Shown: one piece after another, positions 22,876-31,553 of the stretch | Layout: each line of letters starts with the position of its first letter | Numbering within the stretch: position 1 is the stretch's first letter | From: Bacteroidales bacterium | GTDB taxonomy: Bacteria > Bacteroidota > Bacteroidia > Bacteroidales > UBA932 | Assembly: GCA_012798805.1 (NCBI GenBank) | Contig: JAAZMM010000077.1 | Location: 1 to 33,196, forward strand | Direction of reading: 5' to 3' | DNA: 33,196 nucleotides | Notes under the pieces: generated by a model | Database searches by the model: none | What the model was told of the DNA's origin: nothing | Seen by the model: only the letters and a program-made list of their open reading frames with translations | Position numbers and translations under genes: made by a program

Positions 22876-24969
22876 ATGAGATCCATCAGAATTCTGACGG
22901 CGACCTTATTGGCCGCACTTATGTTTATTTCTTGCACAATGAAAGAAAATCCTTTACTTCAGAGATCATCACATCCCTATCAGGCCCCTGCCTTCGATCA
23001 GATCGAAACAAAACATTACAAACCCGCATTCATTGCAGCGATCGAAGAGGCCAAAGCTGAGATCCGGCTTATTGTAGAAAATAGCGAAGAACCCACTTTC
23101 GCAAACACCATCGAGGCGCTTGAAAGCTCGGGTCGCACGCTCACCACTGTTGCAGGCATCTTCTTCAACCTCAATCAAGCCTGCACCAATGAAGAGATGC
23201 AGCAGATTGCAGAAGAGGTATCCCCCATAATGACTGAATACAGTATGTCCATCATCCTCAACCCTATACTTTTTCAAAAGGTAAAGAGAGTCTATGAGCA
23301 AAAAGATGATCTCGGACTCAATCAGGAGCAGGCAAAACTGCTGGAGGAGTGCTATAAATCATTCACCCGCAACGGAGCTAACCTCCCTGATGATCAAAAA
23401 AAGGAATATGCCCAAATTCAGGAGGAACTCTCGCTCGCTTCCCTCGCATTTGGACGCAATGTACTCGGCGCTACCAACGCCTATATCCTCGAAATTACTG
23501 ACGAAGCCGATCTGGCGGGACTCCCTGATTATGTGAAGGAAATGGCTGCTGCTGAGGCGCAGGCCAGAGATAAGGCGGGATGGGTATTTACTCTTGATTA
23601 CCCCAGCTACGGCCCCTTCCTCAAGTATAGCACCAATCGTGAACTTCGCGAAGAGCTTTGGAGAGCTTACAACAGCAAATGCATAGGCGGAGAATTTGAC
23701 AACACCGAAAACATTCGCAAGATAGTGGACCTCCGTATCCGCGTAGCACAGCTGCTGGGATATGAAACCTACGCAGATTATGCACTTGAGGAGAGAATGG
23801 CGAAGAATCCCGCTACGGTCAATGATTTCCTCGCCGACCTGATGCAGAAATCCCTGCCTTTTGCCAGACGCGACGTGGCAGGGATCCAGGCCTATGCAGC
23901 ATCCAATGGCTTCGAGGAAGAACTGATGCCCTGGGACTTCTCTTATTGGTCGGAAAAATACCAGGAGGAAAAATACTCGCTCAACGAAGAGCTGCTCAAG
24001 CCCTACTTTGAGCTCTCGAGTGTCCAGGCAGCTATTTTTGATTTGGCAGAACGCCTCTACGGACTGCAATTTGAGGAAAATCCACAGCTGCCCGTATATC
24101 ATCCCGATGTAAAGGTTTTTGAGGTAAAAGATGAGAACGGCCGATTTATGTCCCTGCTCTATATTGACTATTTCCCGCGCGAAAGCAAGAGGGGCGGTGC
24201 CTGGATGACCTCTTTCAGGGAGCAAGGCTTCTACGACGGAGTCGAAGAGAGACCTCATGTATCATTGGTGACCAACTTCACCAAACCCACCTCCACAACA
24301 CCTTCGCTGATCACTTTCTACGAGTTTACCACCATTCTCCACGAGTTTGGACACGCACTACACGGTATTTTGGCAGAGGGTACATATAGCTCTTTGACGG
24401 GCACCAACGTTGCCCGAGACTTTGTCGAACTTCCATCACAGATTATGGAAAACTGGGCTTACGAGCCGGAGTATCTGCAATCATTTGCAAAGCATTACCA
24501 GACAGGCGAAGTAATCCCCCAAGAGCTGATTGACAAGATTATTGCTGCCAAGAACTTTCTTGCAGGATATGCCAGCGTAAGACAGCTCAATTATGGTCTC
24601 ACCGATATGTCCTGGCACAACATCACATCAGTGCCGGAAGACTCAGTGGTGGATTATGAGCAGAATGTTCTTGCAAATTCTGCCGTGTTGCCCGCAATTG
24701 AAGGCATCGTATTTTCACCCTCATTCAGTCATATTTTCGCGGGAGGTTATGCCGCCGGCTATTATTCCTACAAATGGGCTGAAGTGCTTGAGGCTGACGC
24801 ATTCTCCCTCTTTAAGGAGAGAGGTATTTTCAATAAAGAGGTAGCTGCCGAATTCCGCGATAAGATTCTCTCCAGAGGAGGTATCGAAGATGCTGATATA
24901 TTATTCCGTAATTTTCGCGGAAGAGATCCTCAGCCGGAGGCTCTTCTCGAAAAGCTCGGTATGAAATAG
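22876..24969 (+). CDS. dcp: M3-family peptidyl-dipeptidase (Dcp-like), lipoprotein
   Basis: 697 residues. Lipoprotein signal with lipobox 'MFISC' (Cys20), so the enzyme is envelope-anchored rather than cytoplasmic as Dcp partly is in E. coli. The metal site is 'HEFGH' (489-493) with the third ligand Glu518 in 'FVELPSQIMENW'. The order of domains follows M3A: a long helical N-terminal part, then 'YIDYFPRESKRGGAWM' and the catalytic core. It releases C-terminal dipeptides from oligopeptides, probably feeding peptide uptake. It ends 46 nt before the nitroreductase gene. Confidence 0.94.
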   Translation: MRSIRILTATLLAALMFISCTMKENPLLQRSSHPYQAPAFDQIETKHYKPAFIAAIEEAKAEIRLIVENSEEPTFANTIEALESSGRTLTTVAGIFFNLNQACTNEEMQQIAEEVSPIMTEYSMSIILNPILFQKVKRVYEQKDDLGLNQEQAKLLEECYKSFTRNGANLPDDQKKEYAQIQEELSLASLAFGRNVLGATNAYILEITDEADLAGLPDYVKEMAAAEAQARDKAGWVFTLDYPSYGPFLKYSTNRELREELWRAYNSKCIGGEFDNTENIRKIVDLRIRVAQLLGYETYADYALEERMAKNPATVNDFLADLMQKSLPFARRDVAGIQAYAASNGFEEELMPWDFSYWSEKYQEEKYSLNEELLKPYFELSSVQAAIFDLAERLYGLQFEENPQLPVYHPDVKVFEVKDENGRFMSLLYIDYFPRESKRGGAWMTSFREQGFYDGVEERPHVSLVTNFTKPTSTTPSLITFYEFTTILHEFGHALHGILAEGTYSSLTGTNVARDFVELPSQIMENWAYEPEYLQSFAKHYQTGEVIPQELIDKIIAAKNFLAGYASVRQLNYGLTDMSWHNITSVPEDSVVDYEQNVLANSAVLPAIEGIVFSPSFSHIFAGGYAAGYYSYKWAEVLEADAFSLFKERGIFNKEVAAEFRDKILSRGGIEDADILFRNFRGRDPQPEALLEKLGMK

Positions 24970-25015
24970 AAAACTTGAAATAACTAATTTAAAACCCTAT
25001 ATATATATATTTATT

Positions 25016-25657
25016 ATGAAGAAAATTTTTTTGTATATTATGGCTGCAACGCTGCTACTTAGCAGCTGTAGCGACAATCAAGACAAGCAAAATCAGAATG
25101 ATATGAACAATCAAGTAATTGAAACTATTATGGCGCGTCGCAGCATCAGGGCATACAAGCCTCAGGCTGTAGAGCGTGAAATCATGGACCAAATCGTAAA
25201 GTGCGGCATCAATGCCCCCAATGGAATGAATGCTCAGCCCTGGGAGGTACGCATTGTTGACAACCCTGAGTTTATCGAGGGTTGCACCAAACTTTATGTG
25301 GAGCGCATGAAACAGAGCCCTCGTGGCGCAAAAATGGTAGAAGACCCCTCTTTCAAAAATATGTTCAGAAATGCTCCTACGGTAGTATTTATTGCTCTCG
25401 GTGATAGCAGATTCGCCTACATTGACTGTGGTCTGATGGCCCAAAACATGATGCTTGCGGCCAAATCAATGGGAATCGGCTCTATTGCTCTCGGAAGTCC
25501 GGTTGACTTTTTCAAGAGTGAAGAGGCTGCAGAGTATTACAAAAGATTGGAGTTTCCGGAAGATTACACACTGGCGCTCGTTGTGGGATTTGGCTATGCC
25601 GATGAAAGCCCGGATGCCAGGCCGAGAGATGAGAGCAAAATTCGCTGGATAGAGTAA
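25016..25657 (+). CDS. Nitroreductase-family flavoprotein with lipoprotein signal
   Basis: 213 residues. The N-terminus is a lipoprotein signal with lipobox 'LLSSC' (Cys18) followed by an Asn/Gln/Asp-rich spacer. The mature part is a standard FMN-dependent nitroreductase: 'ARRSIRAYKPQAVE' (FMN phosphate contacts), 'APNGMNAQPWEV', 'GLMAQNMMLAAKSMGIGS' and 'VVGFGYAD'. Substrate and electron donor outside the cytoplasm are unknown. A second possible start at Met30 would give a cytoplasmic protein without the signal; the well-formed lipobox favours the long form. A strong terminator follows. Confidence 0.87.
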   Translation: MKKIFLYIMAATLLLSSCSDNQDKQNQNDMNNQVIETIMARRSIRAYKPQAVEREIMDQIVKCGINAPNGMNAQPWEVRIVDNPEFIEGCTKLYVERMKQSPRGAKMVEDPSFKNMFRNAPTVVFIALGDSRFAYIDCGLMAQNMMLAAKSMGIGSIALGSPVDFFKSEEAAEYYKRLEFPEDYTLALVVGFGYADESPDARPRDESKIRWIE

Positions 25658-25703
25658 TCTGACGCTTTGCGAAAGTCGGATTCATTATCGGAATCACAAT
25701 GCC

Positions 25704-25736
25704 GGGGCTGCTATCATTACAAGCAGCCCCTGTTTT
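25704..25736 (+). terminator. Rho-independent terminator after the nitroreductase gene
   Basis: GGGGCTGCT (25704-25712) and AGCAGCCCC (25722-25730) form a perfect 9-bp GC-rich stem with a 9-nt loop, followed by TGTTTT. It separates the nitroreductase transcript from umuDC. Confidence 0.88.
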
Positions 25737-25750
25737 AAAAGAGAGAGAAG

Positions 25751-26170
25751 ATGATACCCTATGAGATAGAAGATAATCTTTCTACTGAAAACTGGATGGT
25801 GGGTGATGTCAAGGCGGGATTCCCCTCCCCTGCGGAGGATATTCATGAAAAACTCGACCTGATAAAGCTTCTGGTACGCAATCCCGCCTCTACTTTCTTT
25901 TTCAGGATAGATGGAGTCTCAATGGTGGACGCCGCTATGGATGAAGGCGACATCATCATAGTTGACAGGAGCATAGAGCCTTATAACGGCTGTTTGGCAG
26001 TCTGCTTTATTGATGGCGGATATACGGTCAAAAGAGTCGAAATCCACGGGAAAGAGCTGCATCTGTTACCCGCCAATGAGAGCAATCGCTCCTACAAACC
26101 CATCATAGTCACCCCTGACAATCAGTTTATGGTCTGGGGCCTGGTAACCTATGTTATAAAAAAGGTCTGA
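25751..26170 (+). CDS. umuD: UmuD-like S24 self-cleaving translesion polymerase subunit
   Basis: 139 residues, as in E. coli UmuD. The self-cleavage site Ala22-Gly23 lies in 'KAGFPSPAED', closely matching the CGFPSP of E. coli UmuD. The Ser-Lys dyad is Ser57 ('GVSMVD') and Lys94 ('YTVKRVE'). It therefore should be cut on a RecA filament to UmuD' and activate the polymerase encoded next, 5 nt downstream. An AGAGAGAAG stretch precedes the ATG and may act as a ribosome binding site. I see no recognisable LexA box in the short upstream region. Confidence 0.93.
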   Translation: MIPYEIEDNLSTENWMVGDVKAGFPSPAEDIHEKLDLIKLLVRNPASTFFFRIDGVSMVDAAMDEGDIIIVDRSIEPYNGCLAVCFIDGGYTVKRVEIHGKELHLLPANESNRSYKPIIVTPDNQFMVWGLVTYVIKKV

Positions 26171-26175
26171 CGGCG

Positions 26176-27438
26176 ATGTATGCCCTGGCTGATTGCAACA
26201 ACTTTTTTGTCTCGTGTGAACGGGTATTCAGGCCCGATCTCAACGGCAAGCCTGTCATTGTACTCTCCAACAATGACGGTTGCACCGTGGCACGCAGCAA
26301 TGAAGCCAAAGCTCTCGGTATTAAAATGGGAGTTCCTCTCTTTAAAATACGCCATCTGGTAGAGAAACACGGAGTTATAGTTTTCTCAGGCAATATGGCG
26401 CTCTACGGTGATATGTCGCGCAGAGTGCGACTCACTCTGCAGGAATTTGCCCCCTCGCTGGAGGTTTACTCGATAGATGAGGTCTTTCTTGATCTTCACG
26501 GGATGCAAATTGAAGATTTGAGCAGTTATGCAAGAGAAATATCACGTATTTGTCTCCGCAATACGGGGATTCCGGTCTCAATCGGCATATCCCCAACCAA
26601 AACTCTGGCAAAGATTGCCTCCAAGCTCTGCAAGCAATATCCGAAACTGCAAGGAGGGTGCTATATGCACCGTCCGGAGGATATTGAGAAGGTGTTGCGT
26701 AAATTTCCTGTAGAGGATGTATGGGGTATAGGAAGAAAAACCACTCCTAAACTCTATCAGAGGGGCATCAGGACCGCTTTCGACTTCGTCAAAATAGATG
26801 AGGAGAGAGTTCGCAGATTGATGGGTATTACCGGTGTGCGTACCCACAGGGAGCTGCGTGGCATTCCCAGCATCAAATTTGAGGATAGCGTCGTGACCAA
26901 ACAGTCGATATGTGTTTCCAGCAGCTTTTCGAAAGAGATCACCGATTGCAAAGAGTTGTGCAGCCAGGTGGCCAATTTCGCCGCCAAAGCGGCGGAAAAG
27001 CTTCGTGGGCAGGGATCTGTCGCTTTTGAAATGATGGTCTTTGCGATGACGAATCGCTTCCGCGAAAATATGCCACAAGCCTATAAAAGCATTCTCGTAC
27101 CCTTTGTCGAACCTACCGGGGAACAACGCACCATAGTAGCGGCTGCCGTCGCAGCTATAAGAGAATTATTTGATGCCAGAATGGCCTACAAAAAGGCCGG
27201 CGTGGTCATAACGCGCCTTGAACAACGTAACCAAATCACCGGTTCACTTTTCGAAGATAGCGAAGCGGCAGAGCGTGAATCCCGTATTTCCTACCTCATA
27301 GACTCCATAAATCAACAATATGGCCATGGCTCGATCCGTATCGGCGTGCAGGGAGACGGGAGCATACATAAGCTCAGCGAACACCGTTCCCCACACTATA
27401 CTACCCTTTGGAGCGATATTCCTACTGCGAGTCTGTGA
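26176..27438 (+). CDS. umuC: Y-family DNA polymerase V catalytic subunit UmuC
   Basis: 420 residues, full length. The palm catalytic residues are visible: Asp6 in 'MYALADCNNFFVSCE' and Asp101-Glu102 in 'YSIDEVFLD'. Further family landmarks are 'VVSLNND'-like 'VIVLSNNDGCTVARSNEAK', 'IGISPTKTLAKIASKL' and 'VWGIGRK'. A little-finger domain and a C-terminal UmuC extension follow. It carries out error-prone bypass of DNA lesions with UmuD'2. The 5-nt gap to umuD indicates tight co-translation. Confidence 0.96.
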   Translation: MYALADCNNFFVSCERVFRPDLNGKPVIVLSNNDGCTVARSNEAKALGIKMGVPLFKIRHLVEKHGVIVFSGNMALYGDMSRRVRLTLQEFAPSLEVYSIDEVFLDLHGMQIEDLSSYAREISRICLRNTGIPVSIGISPTKTLAKIASKLCKQYPKLQGGCYMHRPEDIEKVLRKFPVEDVWGIGRKTTPKLYQRGIRTAFDFVKIDEERVRRLMGITGVRTHRELRGIPSIKFEDSVVTKQSICVSSSFSKEITDCKELCSQVANFAAKAAEKLRGQGSVAFEMMVFAMTNRFRENMPQAYKSILVPFVEPTGEQRTIVAAAVAAIRELFDARMAYKKAGVVITRLEQRNQITGSLFEDSEAAERESRISYLIDSINQQYGHGSIRIGVQGDGSIHKLSEHRSPHYTTLWSDIPTASL

Positions 27439-27500
27439 GTCACCCTCATCTAAAATGACCTCAATGGTGCAAGCATATTAGTATAGCCCGCATTTTAACC

Positions 27501-27518
27501 CAATTATTCAAATAATTG
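27501..27518. promoter_or_regulatory. Perfect 18-bp dyad upstream of the thioesterase gene
   Basis: CAATTATT-CA-AATAATTG, with 8-bp arms and a 2-bp centre. A near -7 box (TATTTTCG, 27522-27529, one mismatch) starts 3 nt later, so the dyad sits just upstream of the presumed core promoter, as an operator would. It may also help end umuC transcripts, but it lacks a T tract. Confidence 0.5.
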
Positions 27519-27564
27519 TCCTATTTTCGCGTTCTAACTGAAAATAATAAAAATCAAAATAGTT

Positions 27565-27939
27565 ATGGGACAACTTAAAGTTGGAATGAAATATATCGTG
27601 AAGCACACGGTAAGGGAAGATGAAACTGCTTTCAACTATGATTCAGGAGCAATGCACGTCTATTCCACTCCGGCACTAATTGCAAGAATGGAGTGTGCTG
27701 CACATACAATGTTGATGAATGAAGGCATGGATAGCGTGGGCACCATGGTGAATATCGAACACAAAAAAGCCTGTAAACCCGGTACTGTAGTCATCGCTGA
27801 GGCAATTCTGACGGAAATTGATGGCAAACGCCTTACTTTTGATGTAAAAGTAACCGACCAGGAGGGCAATATTCTCGGTGAGGGCACTCATGGTCGGTAC
27901 ATTATAGATCCGGAACGTTTTATGCAGAAAGTCGGCTAA
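27565..27939 (+). CDS. Hotdog-fold acyl-CoA thioesterase, FlK-like
   Basis: 124 residues, one hotdog domain. The spacing of Thr35, Glu43 and His66 resembles the Thr42/Glu50/His76 catalytic set of fluoroacetyl-CoA thioesterase FlK: 'STPALIARME' then 'VNIEHKKACKPG'. The C-terminal 'GEGTHGRYII' is also typical. Most bacterial members are general housekeeping acyl-CoA thioesterases, and fluoroacetate resistance need not apply. It stands alone, downstream of a dyad and a near -7 box, and converges on the TolC gene with a 3-nt gap. Confidence 0.85.
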   Translation: MGQLKVGMKYIVKHTVREDETAFNYDSGAMHVYSTPALIARMECAAHTMLMNEGMDSVGTMVNIEHKKACKPGTVVIAEAILTEIDGKRLTFDVKVTDQEGNILGEGTHGRYIIDPERFMQKVG

Positions 27940-27942
27940 AAA

Positions 27943-29241
27943 CTACTCCTTTAACATTTCCAAAATTTTCAATCGGAAGGCATATTCATATTTTGCCTGT
28001 GCCTGTTCGCTCAGGACCTGTGTTAGATTGCTTTTCGCCTGAAAGAGTTCATAGGCATTGGCGCGACCGTTATCAAACTTCTCCTTTGCAAACCGGTATG
28101 CCTCTCTGCCTGATGTTTCCGACTTTTGTGTAGCTTTCCATTTACTTTGGGCGCCTACGGCGTTGTGAAATGCCTGCTCAATGCGTTTTCTGAGCTCAAT
28201 TTTAACCTTATCTATTTCAATGCGGCTGTTTTCTACTGCCAGTTGGGCAGTGCGAATATTATTTCGTGCCTGAAATCTATTGAAAATAGGTATTCGCAAA
28301 CTGAAACCGAGGGCATTGCTCATATTATTGCGAAATTGCGAGCTGAATGGGTCATTGGGTCGTTCACTCATTTTATAATATCCTGTCCCCATATTGGCAC
28401 CGAACGACAATGTGGGATAGAGTTGTGACTTTGCCATAAGTACACTTTTCTCACTGCTTTTCAGACGATACTCCGAAGCGCGAATTTCCGGACGGACAAG
28501 TAATGCCTGCTGGTAAACCTCTGTGGGTGACAACAATGTTTCGTTGTTAATTATTTGCTCCACCGGGGGCACGACGACATCAAAATGGGAAAAATCATCG
28601 AGCTCCATGATTTGCGCCAAATCGAGTAATGCCAGTTTTAGATTGCTTTCGGCTTGTACCTTGTTTTGCTCTTCACGTGCACGCTGAGCTTCCAGTTCGT
28701 AGATTTCGCCCTCGGCCATTTTTCCGCTTTGGATAAGTTCATTGCGACGGGAGATGTTTTCATCGGTCAATGCAAGTTGGTCATTGGCAATTTCCAAAAG
28801 TTCTTTTTGGAGCAATACCTGGAGAAAAGCGGTTGCCACGCTCATTTCGATATCATCTTTAAATTTCTCCACATCTGCTTCCGCAGCACTCAGGTCGGCA
28901 CGTTTCGCATCGATATTGTGTTTCATGCGCAATCCGTCAAAGAGCGTAATATCGGCTCCCACTCCAAAGGAAGTTTGCATCGAGTTGGTATTTTGATAAA
29001 TATTATCTAGTCCGATGGAGCGTCCAAAAATGAAGTTTTGCCCCGCCTGAGCATTAAGACTCGGTAACAAATCGTTTCGTGCCTGTGTGTATGCTATTTT
29101 GCGCTGCTCTCTGTTTAGCTCCTGCTGTTTTATCGTTCTATTATTTTGCAACGCAATCTCCACACACTCCTGCAGTGTGTACTGCTGCGCCATTCCCGTC
29201 AGGGAAATGGTTAGAAATAGTGCTAATATTATTTGTTTCAT
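27943..29241 (-). CDS. TolC-family outer-membrane efflux protein
   Basis: 432 residues. Signal peptide ending 'GMAQQ', then two repeats of the outer-membrane-factor pattern: 'LQECVEIALQNN' at the start and 'EVYQQALLVRPEIRASE' near the middle. Long helical, coiled-coil stretches follow each. It forms the trimeric outer-membrane duct for the MacA-like adaptor and ABC permeases encoded upstream. It is separated from the adaptor gene by an AT-rich S41 peptidase gene. The 111-bp gap upstream (29242-29352) holds a short GCGAA/TTCGC hairpin but no clear promoter box. Confidence 0.93.
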   Translation of the reverse strand: MKQIILALFLTISLTGMAQQYTLQECVEIALQNNRTIKQQELNREQRKIAYTQARNDLLPSLNAQAGQNFIFGRSIGLDNIYQNTNSMQTSFGVGADITLFDGLRMKHNIDAKRADLSAAEADVEKFKDDIEMSVATAFLQVLLQKELLEIANDQLALTDENISRRNELIQSGKMAEGEIYELEAQRAREEQNKVQAESNLKLALLDLAQIMELDDFSHFDVVVPPVEQIINNETLLSPTEVYQQALLVRPEIRASEYRLKSSEKSVLMAKSQLYPTLSFGANMGTGYYKMSERPNDPFSSQFRNNMSNALGFSLRIPIFNRFQARNNIRTAQLAVENSRIEIDKVKIELRKRIEQAFHNAVGAQSKWKATQKSETSGREAYRFAKEKFDNGRANAYELFQAKSNLTQVLSEQAQAKYEYAFRLKILEMLKE

Positions 29242-29352
29242 TGTTTTAACCTGTAATTGCTAATGAGATTTGAAGTAAATATCTTTTATTTTCTTTTCTA
29301 TGTCGATTATCATGCGAAAGGATTCGCGCGGAAGCGTTGGTGTTAAAAAATA

Positions 29353-30315
29353 TTATCTTTGAATACTAATAATTCCATTTATCCAATCTGTTGCATCTGC
29401 CATGGGATTATCTGAATAAATATCAGGCTTTATAGGTTCATTCAAATATTCTTTTCCTGTCCTATCTACAATGCTTCCAGTTGTAAGCTGCAATATTGCA
29501 CCATCATAAAGATTCATTTGAGTATTTACCGAAGTATAACCTGCCGACTCTTTTCCGAAAAATTTAATATTATCCAATCCTCTAAATGATAAAGCAACCA
29601 TTTCTCCCGAACTGCCTGTCATTTCATTAATTATTATAGCCACAGGTAGATCATTTATCTTTTTATCTAGACCAACTATTGAATTAAAAGAATTATTTAG
29701 TTTTCCATCTTTTAAAACAATATCCGAAGTTGCTCCTGCAGCATTTTTATATACGAGGATTTTTCCATCCGGTATTAATGCAGATACCGATGTTATCATA
29801 GGATACATATCTCCGCCCGTATTATTGGAAAGGTCAATGATTACGCCCTTGAAACTATCATTACGCAATGAGTTAGTTACAATATCAACATACTTTTGAC
29901 TCTCTTCTTGATTTGCCAACATTATAGGTGTTAGTTTTATGTATAAAATATCATCTTCTGTTTTGACTTGTGGAAAATCAAAAGAATGAGAAATCTCCTT
30001 AACTTCTTCGGGCATAATGAGAAATGAGTGCTTCCCTCCGGCGACCTTACTTGCTTTATTTAATATATCATGAGTTTCCTCATAACTTTTCATATTTTTA
30101 GTTACATCACATACTTCCGATTTTGTTTCATTCCATTCTCTGCTATGTGTATTTATTCCATTGTTCATTTTGGTAAGTGCATCGTCAACATACTGCTCTA
30201 CTGATGGCGGAAACAGATATATATTGAAATTTGGCCCATATTTGTATAGGAACAGTAGAGTTAAAACTATTACCAAGGCCAATAGAATTAAAAGTATTTT
30301 AGAAAACTTCTTCAT
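29353..30315 (-). CDS. S41-family (tail-specific protease-like) peptidase, membrane-anchored
   Basis: 320 residues. One N-terminal transmembrane segment (about 7-25), no PDZ domain, then the S41 catalytic core: 'VIIDLSNNTGGDMYP' (158-172), presumed nucleophile Ser235 in 'NEMTGSSGEM' and presumed Lys255 in 'FFGKESAGYTS'. It is in line with the efflux genes but its base composition is very different: two 60-bp lines I counted are 25% and 27% G+C, against 48% for a sampled line of the TolC gene. That suggests late acquisition. The substrate is unknown; a role in processing an exported peptide is only a guess. Confidence 0.85.
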   Translation of the reverse strand: MKKFSKILLILLALVIVLTLLFLYKYGPNFNIYLFPPSVEQYVDDALTKMNNGINTHSREWNETKSEVCDVTKNMKSYEETHDILNKASKVAGGKHSFLIMPEEVKEISHSFDFPQVKTEDDILYIKLTPIMLANQEESQKYVDIVTNSLRNDSFKGVIIDLSNNTGGDMYPMITSVSALIPDGKILVYKNAAGATSDIVLKDGKLNNSFNSIVGLDKKINDLPVAIIINEMTGSSGEMVALSFRGLDNIKFFGKESAGYTSVNTQMNLYDGAILQLTTGSIVDRTGKEYLNEPIKPDIYSDNPMADATDWINGIISIQR

Positions 30316-30361
30316 TTTATCGTCTTTCTATAATTAAGTTGATTTTTTTATTATTTCTTAC

Positions 30362-30375
30362 CGCAACTCGAAACT
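30362..30375. repeat. Two-unit heptamer repeat at the stop codon of the adaptor gene
   Basis: CGCAACT CGAAACT on the plus strand, overlapping the TAG stop of the HlyD-type gene. Same family as the arrays at 1968-1995 and 31537-31550. Confidence 0.65.
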
Positions 30376-31477
30376 AATTTTTCTTTCCAATTATTTCGTT
30401 GCCGCGAATTTTATCGTCCAATTTCAATCCATCGATAACTTCAATGTTAATACCGTCTGATAGTCCTACTGAGACATATTTGCGTTCAAACTCTTGCGGG
30501 TTTTCGTTTTTAACTATGTAAACAAACGAGGAGTCGTTGCTAAATTCAATGCATGTTTCGGGAATCATCATTACATCGAGCTTTTGGTCCAAAACAATCT
30601 CAGCATTGGCGCTATATCCGGCACGGATGAAGATATCTTTCGGCATCTCCATTTTAGCCTTCATCTCAAACAAGATGGCTCCACTCTCTTCGGTGGCTTT
30701 GGGCGAAACATACTCCAGCACCGCTGAGATTTTCTTGTCCTGGATAGCACCAATCGTGATCTCCATAGGCATTCCGGTTGAAAGTTTGCCGACTTCGGTT
30801 TCATCAATTTTTCCCACAAAGAGCATATCGTTCAGATTTGCGATGGAGGCAATCGTGGTGCCGTCATTGAAATTATTGGTTTGTATAACCGAATTACCCA
30901 CTTTTACGGGAATATCGAGGATAGTTCCGCTTACAGTGGCACGTACCAATGTGTTGCTCGATTTTTGGGTGCTTTTGGTCATTCCCGTTTTTACCAAACT
31001 CAGGTTGTCGGAGGCAGCCTGTAGCTCTTCCTGATCGTTTTTATATTGCAGTTGCACTCTTTCAAACTCTTCCTTCGATATCACCAGATTTTCGTAAAGC
31101 TTACGGTCGCGTTCATAATTTATTCTGCTTTGCTCCGCAGCAAGTTGTGCTCGCGCAACACGTGACTCTGCCGCACTCAGATTAACCATATCGGGTACAA
31201 CCTGAATCTTCGCGATTATATCGCCAGCTACAACCTTGTCACCTGCTTCTTTATATACTTCGGAAACTATTCCCGACATTTGCGGTTTGATGAGAATTTC
31301 GTTTCGTGGCTCCACCTTTCCTGTTGCCACCGTTTTTTTCTCAATATTACCGGTCGTAACGGCCTCAATTTGATATGTCTTTTCTACAGGACGTGACTTC
31401 TTATAGAGAAATACAAATGTCCCGATAACCAATAGTCCTAAAAGGGCTAATAATGCAATTTTCAGTACTTTTTTCAT
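30374..31477 (-). CDS. MacA/HlyD-type periplasmic adaptor (efflux RND/ABC family)
   Basis: 367 residues. N-terminal transmembrane anchor (about 5-25), then the adaptor order: a lipoyl half-motif ('VATGKVEPRNEILIKPQMSG'), an alpha-helical hairpin (about 100-165), the second lipoyl half ('ATVSGTILDIPVKVGNSV') and beta-barrel/membrane-proximal domains. It bridges the inner-membrane ABC permeases to the TolC-type duct. It starts 76 nt after the permease gene; that gap contains the heptamer repeat and AT-rich sequence. The overall set is a MacAB-TolC-type tripartite exporter. Confidence 0.92.
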   Translation of the reverse strand: MKKVLKIALLALLGLLVIGTFVFLYKKSRPVEKTYQIEAVTTGNIEKKTVATGKVEPRNEILIKPQMSGIVSEVYKEAGDKVVAGDIIAKIQVVPDMVNLSAAESRVARAQLAAEQSRINYERDRKLYENLVISKEEFERVQLQYKNDQEELQAASDNLSLVKTGMTKSTQKSSNTLVRATVSGTILDIPVKVGNSVIQTNNFNDGTTIASIANLNDMLFVGKIDETEVGKLSTGMPMEITIGAIQDKKISAVLEYVSPKATEESGAILFEMKAKMEMPKDIFIRAGYSANAEIVLDQKLDVMMIPETCIEFSNDSSFVYIVKNENPQEFERKYVSVGLSDGINIEVIDGLKLDDKIRGNEIIGKKN

Positions 31478-31536
31478 TGTTTATAGTTATTATTTATTGT
31501 TTCTAATTCTTTTAATTAATCTTCAGAACTCTCCCC

Positions 31537-31550
31537 CGCAACTCGTAACA
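31537..31550. repeat. Two-unit heptamer repeat after the permease stop codon
   Basis: CGCAACT CGTAACA on the plus strand. On the minus strand it begins 3 nt after the TAG stop of the ABC permease gene. Confidence 0.65.
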
Positions 31551-31553
31551 CTT

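Noticed and set aside
23359-24258. 299-codon open frame on the minus strand inside the M3 peptidase gene
   Set aside because: Lies entirely antisense to a gene with complete catalytic motifs. Its translation has no recognisable domain and there is no separate promoter.
29242-29352. Terminator or promoter in the TolC-S41 gap
   Set aside because: Only a 5-bp GCGAA/TTCGC hairpin without a T tract, and no TAnnTTTG box on the minus strand.
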